From DASSNR01 sp036278935 (GTDB lineage Bacteria > Gemmatimonadota > Gemmatimonadetes > Gemmatimonadales > Gemmatimonadaceae), in NCBI GenBank assembly GCA_036278935.1, contig DASUKA010000050.1, positions 15,605 to 79,604 on the forward strand: DNA of 64,000 nt. The letters run 5' to 3'. Position 1 is the first letter of the stretch. The number at the start of each line of letters is the position of its first letter. Shown here one piece after another: positions 1 to 8,447 of the stretch. The position numbers and the translations under genes were made by a program. Below the pieces are notes generated by a model. That model made no database searches. It had not been told where the DNA came from and worked only from the letters and a program-made list of their open reading frames with translations.

Positions 1-448
1 AGAGCACGGCGGCAACGCGTACACCCTGCACTACACGCGCACGGCCGCCGCCACCACCATCGAGTGTGGTCAACCGGTCACACTGGCGTTCGAGGTCGAG
101 ATGCCGAAGGCGAGCGAGCAGGCCACGGTCAGCCTGACCTTCATCAACTCCGCCGGCGATCTGGTGGTGAGCATGAGCAACAAGGTGCAGAATGTGCCCA
201 GCAGCACGGGGCCGTCACGGCGCTGGGCGGTAGTGTGCGACCTCGGGCAGCTCCCGCTCAACGCGGGCAGCTACGGCGTGCGGGTGCACGTGGGCGATGG
301 GATGCGGGACGTCGCGCGATTTGGCAACGCATTCGTGCTACACGTGCGGGAGCACGATGTCTTTGGCTGGGGGAATGCGTTGCCCGGCGTGCGCTCGTGG
401 GGGCCGATGTACTGGACCCCGGCCTGGGACATCCACCCTGCGCGCTGA
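1..448 (+). CDS. Wzt-like ABC transporter ATPase, C-terminal fragment (runs off the window)
   Basis: This is the last 148 residues of a protein that begins before the window; the reading frame is open from base 2. The sequence is all beta-strand-like and ends in HDVFGWG...WGPMYWTPAWDI, which matches the Wzt_C carbohydrate-recognition domain carried by ATP-binding subunits that export O-antigen or capsule. In that family the N-terminal half is the ABC ATPase and the C-terminal domain binds the modified chain end before export by the partner Wzm. The ATPase half and any Wzm lie outside the window. It is followed 7 bases later by the asparagine-synthase-like gene, so the two are probably co-transcribed. 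The domain call rests on remembered family pattern. Confidence 0.72.
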   Translation, partial: EHGGNAYTLHYTRTAAATTIECGQPVTLAFEVEMPKASEQATVSLTFINSAGDLVVSMSNKVQNVPSSTGPSRRWAVVCDLGQLPLNAGSYGVRVHVGDGMRDVARFGNAFVLHVREHDVFGWGNALPGVRSWGPMYWTPAWDIHPAR

Positions 449-455
449 GGCGCGC

Positions 456-2270
456 ATGCCTGGCCTGTTCGGCATACTCTCCAGGACGCCCGGCCTGTCC
501 GCCCGGGAGCTGCGCGTCATGGGACAGCGCATGGCCGCCACCATGCAGCGGCTGCCGTGGATGCACGTGGACCTCTGGAGCGATGCCCGGTTCTGCGGCG
601 GCCGGGCGCATCTTGGCGTCTTCGATCCGCAGCCGCAGCCGCGCACGACCGACGATGGGGCGGTGCACAGCTGGTTTCACGGGGAGCTGTACCCGCCCAG
701 CGGCGACGAGAGCGTCATTCCCGCCGCCGCCGAGATCGTGCGCTGCGTGGGGGATGGGGGCGCGCGGCTCGCGACGGTGGATGGCAGCTATGCGCTCGCC
801 TGCTACACGCCGGCCACGCAGGAGCTCGTCCTCGCCACGGATCACATGGGATCGCGAGCGCTGTACTGGGCCGAGACGAAGGAATGGTTTGCCTACGCGG
901 GCGAGGTGAAGGCGCTACTGGCCATCATGAGGACGCTGCCCGAGCTGGACGAGATCGCGGCCATGCAGTTCCTCAGTCTGGATTACATGCTGGGGGAGCG
1001 CACCTGGTGGAAGGGGATCGAGCTGGTGCCGCCCGGAAGCCGGTGGTGCATCTCCCCCCGTGGCGTGGAGCGGCGGCGCTACTGGAGCTTCGGCCGGATT
1101 CGCCGCGACGTGCGCCGCGAGCCGGAGGTGCGCCGGGAGCTCGCCCGTCTTGTTTCCCAGGGCGTGCGGCAGCGCACCCGGGCGGGGTGCGTCCCGCTGC
1201 TGCTCACCGGCGGGCTGGACTCCCGCCTCATGCTGGCCGAGTTGCGCGAGCAGGAAACCGCGCTCACCACTTTCACCTTTGGCGCCGAGCGATGCTCGGA
1301 TGTGCGGCTGGCGCGGCACTGCGCCCGGCTGGCCGGGGTGCCGCATCGGTGGCTCCCGCTCACGCAAGACAACTGGTGGCACCGGCGCGAGGAGGCGATC
1401 TGGCAGACGGACGGATTGGTGAACGCGCTGCACCTGCACGTCGCTATTGCGGCGGACGTGCTGCACCAGGGGAACCGGTGCACGTTCAAGCATACGGGGG
1501 ACGTCGTGTTCGGCGGCGTCCGGGTGCGGACGCTCGCCACCGATTGGCGAAAGGATCCGGGCGAGCTGCTCGGCCGGTGGTACTACCTGCCGAATCCGCT
1601 GGTCGGCCGTGACGAGATGGTGGAGGCGTCCCGTGGCGATTGCGCGGCGTATCTGGAGGGGCCGAGTCTCGACTGCTTCACGCTGCCACAGCGTGTGCGG
1701 CGCATGGCGCTCACCGGCCACATCGCGCTGTCCGCGCACTGTGAAGTCGTGAACCCGGCCGCCGCGCTTCCCGTGCTCACGCTCCTGCTTGGATGCGTGG
1801 ACGATGCCCAGCGCGCGGACGGGGGCCTGTACGCGCGGTATCTGTGTGAGCGGCATCCGACGTATTTCGCCAATGTGCCGTGCCAGCGCACCGGCCGCGG
1901 GTTGGACGAGTCGCCGCCGGTGTGGCTCGTGCGCGGCGTGCGCGGCCGTCTGGCGCGGTACACGGGGCGCCGTGTCAATCGCTATCGCGATTACTTCGCG
2001 GACTACCCGGCGCTCCTGCGCGGGAGCGGGGTGCGCAACCGGCTGCTCAGTGGGGACCTGCTGCTCGACGAATACTTCGATGGCGCCGTTCGGTGCGCGC
2101 TGATGGGGGAGGCGGCCTGGGACACGCGGCTCATCATGGCGGTCCACACCGCGGAGATCTACCTGCGGCAGGTGGCCGGCGCGGTGGGCGCACGCGATCT
2201 CTCGCAGTACACGCTGCCCGCCGCTCAGGGCCCATTCTCCGGCGCGTCGGCCGCGCCCGTACACGGCTAG
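456..2270 (+). CDS. Asparagine-synthase-like amidotransferase without the N-terminal Cys
   Basis: A 604-residue protein with the two-domain layout of AsnB: an N-terminal class II glutamine amidotransferase fold (about 1-170) and a C-terminal synthetase domain. The PP-loop is intact as TGGLDS at residues 251-256, so ATP-dependent adenylation of a carboxylate is plausible. The N-terminus reads MPGLFG where active AsnB reads MCGIAG, so the Cys2 nucleophile needed for glutamine hydrolysis is missing. It may use ammonia or another amine, or be an AsnB-like modifier of a sugar or a lipid. Start ATG 456 was chosen because MPGLFGIL aligns with the AsnB N-terminus; an upstream in-frame extension would overlap the Wzt gene. 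Genes of this type are common in EPS loci, and a canonical AsnB lies at 21988-23937. Confidence 0.82.
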   Translation: MPGLFGILSRTPGLSARELRVMGQRMAATMQRLPWMHVDLWSDARFCGGRAHLGVFDPQPQPRTTDDGAVHSWFHGELYPPSGDESVIPAAAEIVRCVGDGGARLATVDGSYALACYTPATQELVLATDHMGSRALYWAETKEWFAYAGEVKALLAIMRTLPELDEIAAMQFLSLDYMLGERTWWKGIELVPPGSRWCISPRGVERRRYWSFGRIRRDVRREPEVRRELARLVSQGVRQRTRAGCVPLLLTGGLDSRLMLAELREQETALTTFTFGAERCSDVRLARHCARLAGVPHRWLPLTQDNWWHRREEAIWQTDGLVNALHLHVAIAADVLHQGNRCTFKHTGDVVFGGVRVRTLATDWRKDPGELLGRWYYLPNPLVGRDEMVEASRGDCAAYLEGPSLDCFTLPQRVRRMALTGHIALSAHCEVVNPAAALPVLTLLLGCVDDAQRADGGLYARYLCERHPTYFANVPCQRTGRGLDESPPVWLVRGVRGRLARYTGRRVNRYRDYFADYPALLRGSGVRNRLLSGDLLLDEYFDGAVRCALMGEAAWDTRLIMAVHTAEIYLRQVAGAVGARDLSQYTLPAAQGPFSGASAAPVHG

Positions 2271-2283
2271 GAGCAGCCCGCCG

Positions 2284-3528
2284 TTGCGCATCGCGGTCAT
2301 CGTGGAGTCGTTCCCGGAGCTGTCGGAGACGTTCATCCTCCGGCAGATCACTGGGCTCCTTGAGCTTGGCCACGACGTGGCCATCTTCGCGAACCGGTCG
2401 CCCGCCAGGGGGCCGGTGCATGCGGAGGTGCGCGAGTACGCGCTGGGCCGGCGCGTGCGATACGTGCATCCGCCGAACGCCGCCGAGCGATCATGGAGGC
2501 GGGACACGCTGCTCGCGCTGCGTGTGGCGATGCGGCGCCCGCGCGCCATGCGACTGCTGCGCCGCGCGCAGAGCGCCGAGTTCGGCGGGTTCCGCTCGCT
2601 GTTGTCGCGGCTGCCGGTGCTGCTGCCGGGCGGTGGCTACGACGTCGTGCACTGTCATTTCGGCGATGTCGCACTGGCGTACCGCTTCGCCGCCGCGTAC
2701 TGGCACATCCCCTTCATCGCCAGCTTTCACGGCTTCGATTACTCCCGCTACCCCGCCATGCATGGGGCCGGCGTGTACGAGCCGCTCTTCCGGACCGTCG
2801 ACTGCGTGACGGTGAATGGCGCATACGCGCGCGCACGACTCGAGGAGCTCGGGTGTCCGCCGCCGGCATTGCGCGTGTTGCATTACGGTGTGCCGCTGGA
2901 CGACGGCGCGGCAGCGCTTCGGCGCGCCGAGCACTCCAACGGCGCGGTGCGGCTGCTTACGGTGGCCCGGCTGGTAGAGAAGAAGGGCGTGGAGTACGCT
3001 ATTCGCGCCGTGGCGCGGGTGGCGCGCACCGCGCCGGCGCTGCGTTACGACATCATCGGGGAGGGACCGTTGCGCGGCGAGCTCGAAGCGCTTGCTCGTG
3101 CGCTCGGCGTGGGCGACCGCGTGGTCTTTCATGGTGCACGCGCGCAGGACGCGGTGCGCGCGGCGATGATGGAGGCCGACATCTTCGTCCTGCCGAGCGT
3201 CACCGCGACCGATGGCGACCAGGAGGGCACCCCCACGGTGCTGATCGAAGCGTCGAGCTATGGCCTCCCCGTCGTGAGCACGCATCACAGCGGGATCCCC
3301 GAAGTGGTGCTCGATGAGGCGAGCGGCTTTCTGGTGGCGGAGCGTGACGTGGAGGCATTGGCCGATCGCCTGGAATGCCTGGTGGCGCACCCGGAGCGCC
3401 GAGTGGCGATGGGTCGCGCCGGGCGGTGTCACATCGAGCGGGAGTTCGACATACAGGTGCTGAACCGCCGGCTCGAGGCGCTCTACCGCGAGGTGATCGA
3501 GCGCGGCCGGGAGCGGGATGGGCGGTAG
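2284..3528 (+). CDS. Glycosyltransferase family 4
   Basis: A 414-residue GT-B glycosyltransferase. The N-terminal Rossmann half opens with MRIAVIVESFPELSETFI, the pattern of WcaL/AmsK-like exopolysaccharide transferases that bind the acceptor. The C-terminal half carries the GT4 nucleotide-sugar signature EGTPTVLIEASSYGLPVV near residues 315-335, with the E-x7-E pair. The start is a TTG preceded by AGGAG at 2269-2273, which overlaps the stop codon of the asparagine-synthase-like gene, so the two are likely translationally linked. It probably adds a hexose to the lipid-linked repeat unit on the cytoplasmic face. Donor and acceptor cannot be read from sequence. Confidence 0.9.
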   Translation: MRIAVIVESFPELSETFILRQITGLLELGHDVAIFANRSPARGPVHAEVREYALGRRVRYVHPPNAAERSWRRDTLLALRVAMRRPRAMRLLRRAQSAEFGGFRSLLSRLPVLLPGGGYDVVHCHFGDVALAYRFAAAYWHIPFIASFHGFDYSRYPAMHGAGVYEPLFRTVDCVTVNGAYARARLEELGCPPPALRVLHYGVPLDDGAAALRRAEHSNGAVRLLTVARLVEKKGVEYAIRAVARVARTAPALRYDIIGEGPLRGELEALARALGVGDRVVFHGARAQDAVRAAMMEADIFVLPSVTATDGDQEGTPTVLIEASSYGLPVVSTHHSGIPEVVLDEASGFLVAERDVEALADRLECLVAHPERRVAMGRAGRCHIEREFDIQVLNRRLEALYREVIERGRERDGR

Positions 3529-3567
3529 AGCGATCTCATTGGGATTCACCGCGGAGATCTCTACCGC
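3522..3567. terminator. Hairpin between converging genes
   Basis: Left arm 3522-3537 and right arm 3554-3567 form an inverted repeat (GCGGTAGAG + CG bulge + ATCTC against GAGATCTCTACCGC): 14 pairs, a 2-base bulge and a loop of 16 bases. It spans both stop codons of the converging genes and could end transcription in both directions. No T-run follows, so it is only terminator-like. Confidence 0.5.
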
Positions 3568-4298
3568 GCCGGCTCCGCCCGCGGCGTAACGGCCAGCCCG
3601 GCGATGCCGGTGATCATGCCGCCCGTGCGGTGATCGATAGGCGGCGGTTCGTCCCGCCCGATGAGGAATCGAATGACCGGCAGCGCGAGTATCGACGTGA
3701 GGCGGCGCTGCCAAGTGACCATGGGGCGCCGCCGCACCCAGAGCCCGATCATCTGTGCCAGGCTGGCGTCCCAGCCGCCCAGCGCTTTGAGCGACCAGCG
3801 CGCGAACCCCGCCCGCCGGAGATGGCGCTCCAGCGCAAAGGGGGTGTACCGGTACTCATCGTGGGGTACGTCGTGCAGCGGCCAGAGAAAGGGCACCGTG
3901 AAGAAAAAGTGGCCGCCGGGCTTGACCACGCGCCGCACTTCGCGCAGCACGACGTCGGGGTCGGGGCAGTGCTCCAGCACTTCCGTGGCCATGGCGCAGT
4001 CCACGGCACCGTTCCGTAGCGGAATCCGCTTGCCATCCCAGGTGAGATCGGGACTGGCGTTATACAGCGGACCTGCCGGAAGGTCCAGCCCCACGTACTC
4101 GGTCACCCGGCTCGGCGGCGCCAGTACCAGCGGCTTGTAGGGCATGTAGCCGCAGCCGACGTCCAGCAGCGTGCCGGCGAATTTCGGCAGCACGGCCCGG
4201 ATTTCACGGAGCAACGTGGTGCGCACCAGAAAGCGATCGAGGTTGGTCGGAGCGAAGCGTGGCGCGAGAAAGTCATCGGCCGAGCTCGTGCGCGTCAT
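3561..4298 (-). CDS. Class I SAM-dependent methyltransferase
   Basis: A 245-residue methyltransferase of the Methyltransf_11 type. Motif I is LLDVGCGYMPYKP, followed by YVGLDLP (motif II acid), MATEVLEHCPDP (motif IV) and RVVKPGGHFFFTVPFLWPLHD (motif V/VI). The sequence DEYRYTPFALERHLRRAGF after that is typical of glycan-locus methyltransferases. It is the last gene of a minus-strand operon and starts 7 bases after the stop of the GT39 gene. ATG 4298 was preferred to an ATG at 4337 that would overlap that gene; neither has a clear ribosome binding site. It probably methylates a sugar or lipid intermediate; the acceptor is unknown. Confidence 0.85.
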   Translation of the reverse strand: MTRTSSADDFLAPRFAPTNLDRFLVRTTLLREIRAVLPKFAGTLLDVGCGYMPYKPLVLAPPSRVTEYVGLDLPAGPLYNASPDLTWDGKRIPLRNGAVDCAMATEVLEHCPDPDVVLREVRRVVKPGGHFFFTVPFLWPLHDVPHDEYRYTPFALERHLRRAGFARWSLKALGGWDASLAQMIGLWVRRRPMVTWQRRLTSILALPVIRFLIGRDEPPPIDHRTGGMITGIAGLAVTPRAEPAR

Positions 4299-4305
4299 AC
4301 GAGGT

Positions 4306-6279
4306 CTATTCAGCGGCGGCGCCCTCTCTGAGCGCATAGATCTGCACGGGATAGTACGATCCTGGCAGGGTAGCTTTCAGCTCGTACCGGCTGGCGAGAA
4401 ACGCGCCACGGGGATCCAGGAAGGACAGGAAGGTGCGATCCGTATACCCGTCGCGAATGATGAGCCGCGGCGGCTGGGCGATCAGGGCGGACCGCATCTG
4501 CTGGACGGCGCGGGGCGAGAGGCCGCCGACGAAGGCGAGCGGATGCGAGATGTCGAGAAACGGGGGGCGCTGCGCCGAGACGGCCCAGATCATCCCGCCC
4601 GACAGGATCCTGTCGCCCGGTGCCGTATGCGCGCGAATGTAGCGTGTGGCCCGCGCGACGGTTTCCGGCGACCAGACGCATTCGTATTTCGTGTCCATCA
4701 CGCGTCCCGCATATGCCACCGTGACCACGGAGGCGTAGGCGAGGAGGACGAGACCGGCGAAGGCGGCTGCGCGCATGCTCCGACCGGGCGCGCGGGGGAC
4801 GCCGCGCACGATGATCACTCCAACCGCGGCCGCCGCCATGATGAGCTTCACGAGAGAGGCGACCCGTAGCGGGAGCACGCGGGAGGCCAGCGCGCCCACC
4901 AGAATGGCCACCAGCGCAGCGAGCACGATCACACCCCAATCCGCCGGGCGCGTGAGGCCCAGATACAGCAGTGCGAGCACGGCCGCCAGCACGATGACGC
5001 GCACGGGATTCGAGAGCGCGAAATCGGGGCTCAGCCGGTGCACGATGAAGATGACGGCGAGCACGCCGCCGGCCGCAAGCAGCGACGCTCTGGCGCGCAG
5101 CAACGGCGCGAGCGCGTGCGAGAGGTACCAGAGCGTGAAGGCAAAGACGATAGCCAGCGGCGGAATCGTCTCGTTGAAGTACTGAGTGAAGTACCCTCGA
5201 TGCATCGCCCAGTAGCCGTAGGCGAGCATCAGGGCGAACGCCCAGCAATAGAGGAGGACGAGCGCCGTGCTCGCCGTTCGTCGCTCCGACGACCGACGCA
5301 CGGTGAACGACGCCAGGAGTCCCAGCGACAGCGCCAGCCCCGCGAAGAGGAAGAGGTTCAGCTCCGCGGTCTCGCGGAGCTGCCTGACGGTCGCGGACCA
5401 CGTCTGATGCACCGTGAGTGCTGAGGCGCCGAGTGGCGTGGTCGGAGCGGCGGACGGACCGATCGATACGCCCAGCGAGCCGAGCACGAACTCGAGTGGA
5501 TTGAGCGGGCTGTACCAGAGGCTCGCCGCCGACATGCGGGGCGCGTAGAACGCGATGGCGATGACGACGATGAGCAGACCGCCCGCGGCCAGGGCGCCGT
5601 AGGCGCGCAGCAGACGCCGGGGCGCACGTCGGTGCAGCACGGCAAGAAAGACCACCACGGCAAGCGCGACCGCCAGGCTCGATTGGCGCACGTAGTAGGC
5701 GAGACCCAGCAGGACACCGGCGCTCGTGAGCGATCGCCATGGATCGCCATCCTGGATGTATCGCGCGGTCGCGTAGACCGCGAGTGCGCTGAGCAGCGTG
5801 GTCAACGGCTCCGTCTTGACGACGGGCGACCAGATGACGACCAACGGGTGGAAGGCATAGATGGCGCCGGCCACCAGCGCGACCGGTGTGTTGAAGAGCC
5901 TTCGCGCCAGGAGAATGATGACCACCACCGTCCCCATGTCCTCGACCACGGGCAGCAGCCTGGCCCATTGGTAGCCGCCAGGAAAGAGCGCCAGCATGCC
6001 GGCCTGCAGATAGGCGTAGAGCGGCTGACGGGACGGAAAGTCCACCAGGGGAACGAGCCCCCGCAGGATGAGTTGCCCGTCCATCAGGTGCGCACCCTCG
6101 TCGGGGTTGATCCATCGGTACGGGAGTAGCCAGAGGCGGAGTGCGAGCCCGACGGCGAGGATGAGCGCGACCCAGATCCACGTCGTGCGGGCTGACCAGA
6201 CGAGCGTCGCGGGCGCCGCGGACCCGTCGCGGCGCTGCGCCGGGGAAGCAGGGGGGGAGGCGGCCGCTACACGCCGCAT
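4306..6279 (-). CDS. GT39/ArnT-like membrane glycosyltransferase
   Basis: A 657-residue polytopic inner-membrane protein with about 12 predicted helices. The first periplasmic loop holds INPDEGAHLMDGQ (Asp60-Glu61), the acidic motif of the PMT/ArnT/GT-C family that binds polyprenyl-phosphate sugar donors. The family transfers a sugar from undecaprenyl-phosphate to a lipid, glycan or protein in the periplasm. A soluble C-terminal tail of about 110 residues follows the last helix (after YAGRVMDTKYECVW). ATG 6279 is preferred; a GTG at 6294 would add five residues. The 5' end overlaps the HTTM-DCC gene by 13 bases, so the genes are translationally coupled. The GT2 pair at 13.4-15.3 kb could supply its polyprenyl-phosphate sugar donor; that is inference. 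Confidence 0.82.
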   Translation of the reverse strand: MRRVAAASPPASPAQRRDGSAAPATLVWSARTTWIWVALILAVGLALRLWLLPYRWINPDEGAHLMDGQLILRGLVPLVDFPSRQPLYAYLQAGMLALFPGGYQWARLLPVVEDMGTVVVIILLARRLFNTPVALVAGAIYAFHPLVVIWSPVVKTEPLTTLLSALAVYATARYIQDGDPWRSLTSAGVLLGLAYYVRQSSLAVALAVVVFLAVLHRRAPRRLLRAYGALAAGGLLIVVIAIAFYAPRMSAASLWYSPLNPLEFVLGSLGVSIGPSAAPTTPLGASALTVHQTWSATVRQLRETAELNLFLFAGLALSLGLLASFTVRRSSERRTASTALVLLYCWAFALMLAYGYWAMHRGYFTQYFNETIPPLAIVFAFTLWYLSHALAPLLRARASLLAAGGVLAVIFIVHRLSPDFALSNPVRVIVLAAVLALLYLGLTRPADWGVIVLAALVAILVGALASRVLPLRVASLVKLIMAAAAVGVIIVRGVPRAPGRSMRAAAFAGLVLLAYASVVTVAYAGRVMDTKYECVWSPETVARATRYIRAHTAPGDRILSGGMIWAVSAQRPPFLDISHPLAFVGGLSPRAVQQMRSALIAQPPRLIIRDGYTDRTFLSFLDPRGAFLASRYELKATLPGSYYPVQIYALREGAAAE

Positions 6280-7637
6280 GTCTCGACACGGCACGGCGTG
6301 GTCCCGCGGACACGGGCGATGCCGCCGTAGATGCGCGGACCGACCACGGACGCGAACGGGGCGTGGTACAGGGGCAGGAGGGGCCAGAGCAGGGGGAGCG
6401 CGCGGGCAAGTGCGCGGAACGCGAAGAACCCGCGGTACACCTGCCCGTCCGGGCTGACGACATGCATCAGATGGTGCGCTTCGGCCGGTGTCACTCGCGG
6501 CGCCAGCGCGGCGGCGCGCGCCCAGTCACGTTCCATATCGATGAAGCGGAGGCGGTGCCGCACATCCAGGAAGTCCAGCACCACCATGCTGCGAACACAG
6601 AGCGGACAGAGTCCATCGTAGATGATGGTCCAGTGCCTGGTCGCACCGAGCAGCACGGGTTCGGGTGTGGAGATGGCTGCGGAGGCGGACGCCACGACGG
6701 GAGCATGCCGCAGGAACGGCTGCCGGAGCGCTTCGATGAACACGATGTAGAGCACGATGTACTGGAAGAAGGGCGCCCCCTGCGCAAAGTAGATGGCCGT
6801 GTGCATCCCGGCGCCCGCAAGAACGTAGAACCACGCCATTCGCGGTACCAGGACCGCCAGCACGAAGGTCAGCTCGATGAACGTGGCGCCAATCGACAGG
6901 GCGGACGCGAGCATCAAGTGGTGCGACAGCCAGATTCCCCACGATGCACCCTGACCCACCACGTTGAAACGCAGGCCGTCCTGAATCCAGTAGTACGCGA
7001 GTGTATACCCATTGAACCAGGAGAGTCCCGAGTTGCCGAGCTTCGACAACGCCGCGGAGAGATACGCGAGCGCAAGCACCCACTGGATCAGGCGCACCGG
7101 CCACCGGGCGAACGGGCTCAGGTCATCCTGCGCCGATTGCGGCTCGAAGCGCATGCTGGCGAGCGCGCCGTGAATCCGCCGCTTGAGAGCATCCACGGAC
7201 CAGGCTGCTCCAGCCGGCGACGCTGCCAGCACCCAGAGCGCGATCACCATGACGGCTTCCGGGTGGTGATACTCGCCGTACGAGTATGTGTGCGCGATGA
7301 GCAGCGTGTTCACGGCGGCGAAGACGAACAGACTCAGCCGCGTCGAGAGGCCGATGATGGCCAGGACGCCGGCGACGATCCCCAGCAGCCAGACGGCGTG
7401 CAGGAACATGGGTCCTGGGCGAACGCCCCAGTGGCCAAAAGGGAGCATCAGGACTTTGAGCGCCGGAATGGGGAGGTACGTCTTCGGGTCGGCGCCGGCC
7501 AGCCAGAGCTCCCACGCGAGCGGCGGGTAGAACAGAAAGAGCTGGCCGGCCACCACGACGATGCGCACCACCGCCAGCTCACGGAGGGAGGCGGGCGCGA
7601 ACCAGTGACGGTCCAGCGCGCGGAGTACCCGGCTCAT
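6267..7637 (-). CDS. HTTM-domain membrane protein fused to a DCC thiol-disulfide oxidoreductase domain
   Basis: A 456-residue two-domain protein. Residues 1-300 hold several membrane helices with the HTTM pattern (vitamin K-dependent gamma-carboxylase-like), for example HTYSYGEYHHPEAVM and LSWFNGYTLAYYWIQDGLRF. Residues 335-456 form a DUF393/DCC domain starting YDGLCPLCVRSM, with the CPLC redox pair at Cys344 and Cys347. HTTM and DCC proteins are linked to membrane redox or carboxylation-like chemistry, but no function is established for this fusion. ATG 7637 overlaps the upstream TGA by one base (TGATG). It sits in an operon with a small anchored protein, a GT39 and a methyltransferase, which hints at a role in glycan or lipid modification. 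Confidence 0.82.
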   Translation of the reverse strand: MSRVLRALDRHWFAPASLRELAVVRIVVVAGQLFLFYPPLAWELWLAGADPKTYLPIPALKVLMLPFGHWGVRPGPMFLHAVWLLGIVAGVLAIIGLSTRLSLFVFAAVNTLLIAHTYSYGEYHHPEAVMVIALWVLAASPAGAAWSVDALKRRIHGALASMRFEPQSAQDDLSPFARWPVRLIQWVLALAYLSAALSKLGNSGLSWFNGYTLAYYWIQDGLRFNVVGQGASWGIWLSHHLMLASALSIGATFIELTFVLAVLVPRMAWFYVLAGAGMHTAIYFAQGAPFFQYIVLYIVFIEALRQPFLRHAPVVASASAAISTPEPVLLGATRHWTIIYDGLCPLCVRSMVVLDFLDVRHRLRFIDMERDWARAAALAPRVTPAEAHHLMHVVSPDGQVYRGFFAFRALARALPLLWPLLPLYHAPFASVVGPRIYGGIARVRGTTPCRVETCGV

Positions 7638-8152
7638 CAGTCGCTCTGGCCGCTGGCCGCGGGCGCCGCCCGCTCCGCTGGAGCGTGCACGGGCCAGCTG
7701 CGCACCGTGCTCCACACGAGATCGGGATCCTGCACGCCGTCCGGTCCCAGCGTGATGGATTGCACGCGCAGACGCAGGGTGCACAGGGAAACGGATGACC
7801 GGGTGCTCACCAGATGATCGATGAGCGCCATGCTGCTGTCGGCGGCCGCTCTGCTGGCGGCTGATCCAACCGTGTCATCGATGGACTGGAGCAGGTCGTA
7901 GGCTCTGAAGCGGCGGAGCCCGAGGAGGTCGTCCGACACGACGATGGGCGCCGGGCCGCCCGCGCACGGCAGAGCGTCCAGCGCATACTGCTTGAACACC
8001 GAACCGGCGGGGAGGGACCGCGAGTACATGGGATAGTTGAGGAACGGCCAGTACCACGTGCGGGACCTGCCGAGGGGCGGTGCGATGACCCATATCTGCG
8101 CGCCAAGGATGGCGACACACACGCCGATGGCGAACAGTTTGCGGAGAGTCAT
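7637..8152 (-). CDS. Membrane-anchored protein of unknown function, partner of HTTM-DCC
   Basis: A 171-residue protein with one N-terminal hydrophobic helix (LFAIGVCVAILGAQIWVI) that could be an uncleaved anchor or signal, followed by a soluble, probably periplasmic, domain. The segment after the helix reads SRTWYWPFLNYPMYSRS, a short aromatic motif I associate with small proteins next to HTTM genes. I do not recognise the domain. ATG 8152 was chosen because the hydrophobic helix begins ten residues in; longer in-frame starts would add low-complexity Arg-rich sequence. It is the first gene of the four-gene minus-strand operon and its stop overlaps the next start. Confidence 0.65.
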   Translation of the reverse strand: MTLRKLFAIGVCVAILGAQIWVIAPPLGRSRTWYWPFLNYPMYSRSLPAGSVFKQYALDALPCAGGPAPIVVSDDLLGLRRFRAYDLLQSIDDTVGSAASRAAADSSMALIDHLVSTRSSVSLCTLRLRVQSITLGPDGVQDPDLVWSTVRSWPVHAPAERAAPAASGQSD

Positions 8153-8447
8153 GGAAGGTCCACGCGCAATGCGGGGCGCAGGTCTGGTACACGAGGTGGC
8201 CATGCCGGGGCGAGTGCATCGGCGTGGCGGGGTCGACGTACTGCGGCCCTCGCGGGCGTACGGGCGAGCAACGAGCATGCCGCGCATGCCCGGAGCACGC
8301 CGCGATCCGGTGCATCCGCTTCGATGCGGCGCGTCCTCATCTTGCATCAATAGACGGCGCCAGCGGTCATGCCGCAACCATGCCCACCCCACGTGATGGA
8401 CGGGCCGCTGCTGCCCGGAGCCGGTTCGCTCATCCGCCGTCTACGCC

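Noticed and set aside
915..2549. Long open frame on the minus strand opposite the asparagine-synthase-like gene
   Set aside because: Composition is Arg/Pro/His-rich with no family motif; it is an antisense by-product of high third-position GC in the real gene.
4310..6463. Alternative minus-strand frame covering the GT39 region
   Set aside because: It is Arg-rich and lacks hydrophobic helices, whereas the frame at 4306-6279 encodes a polytopic protein with the DE motif.
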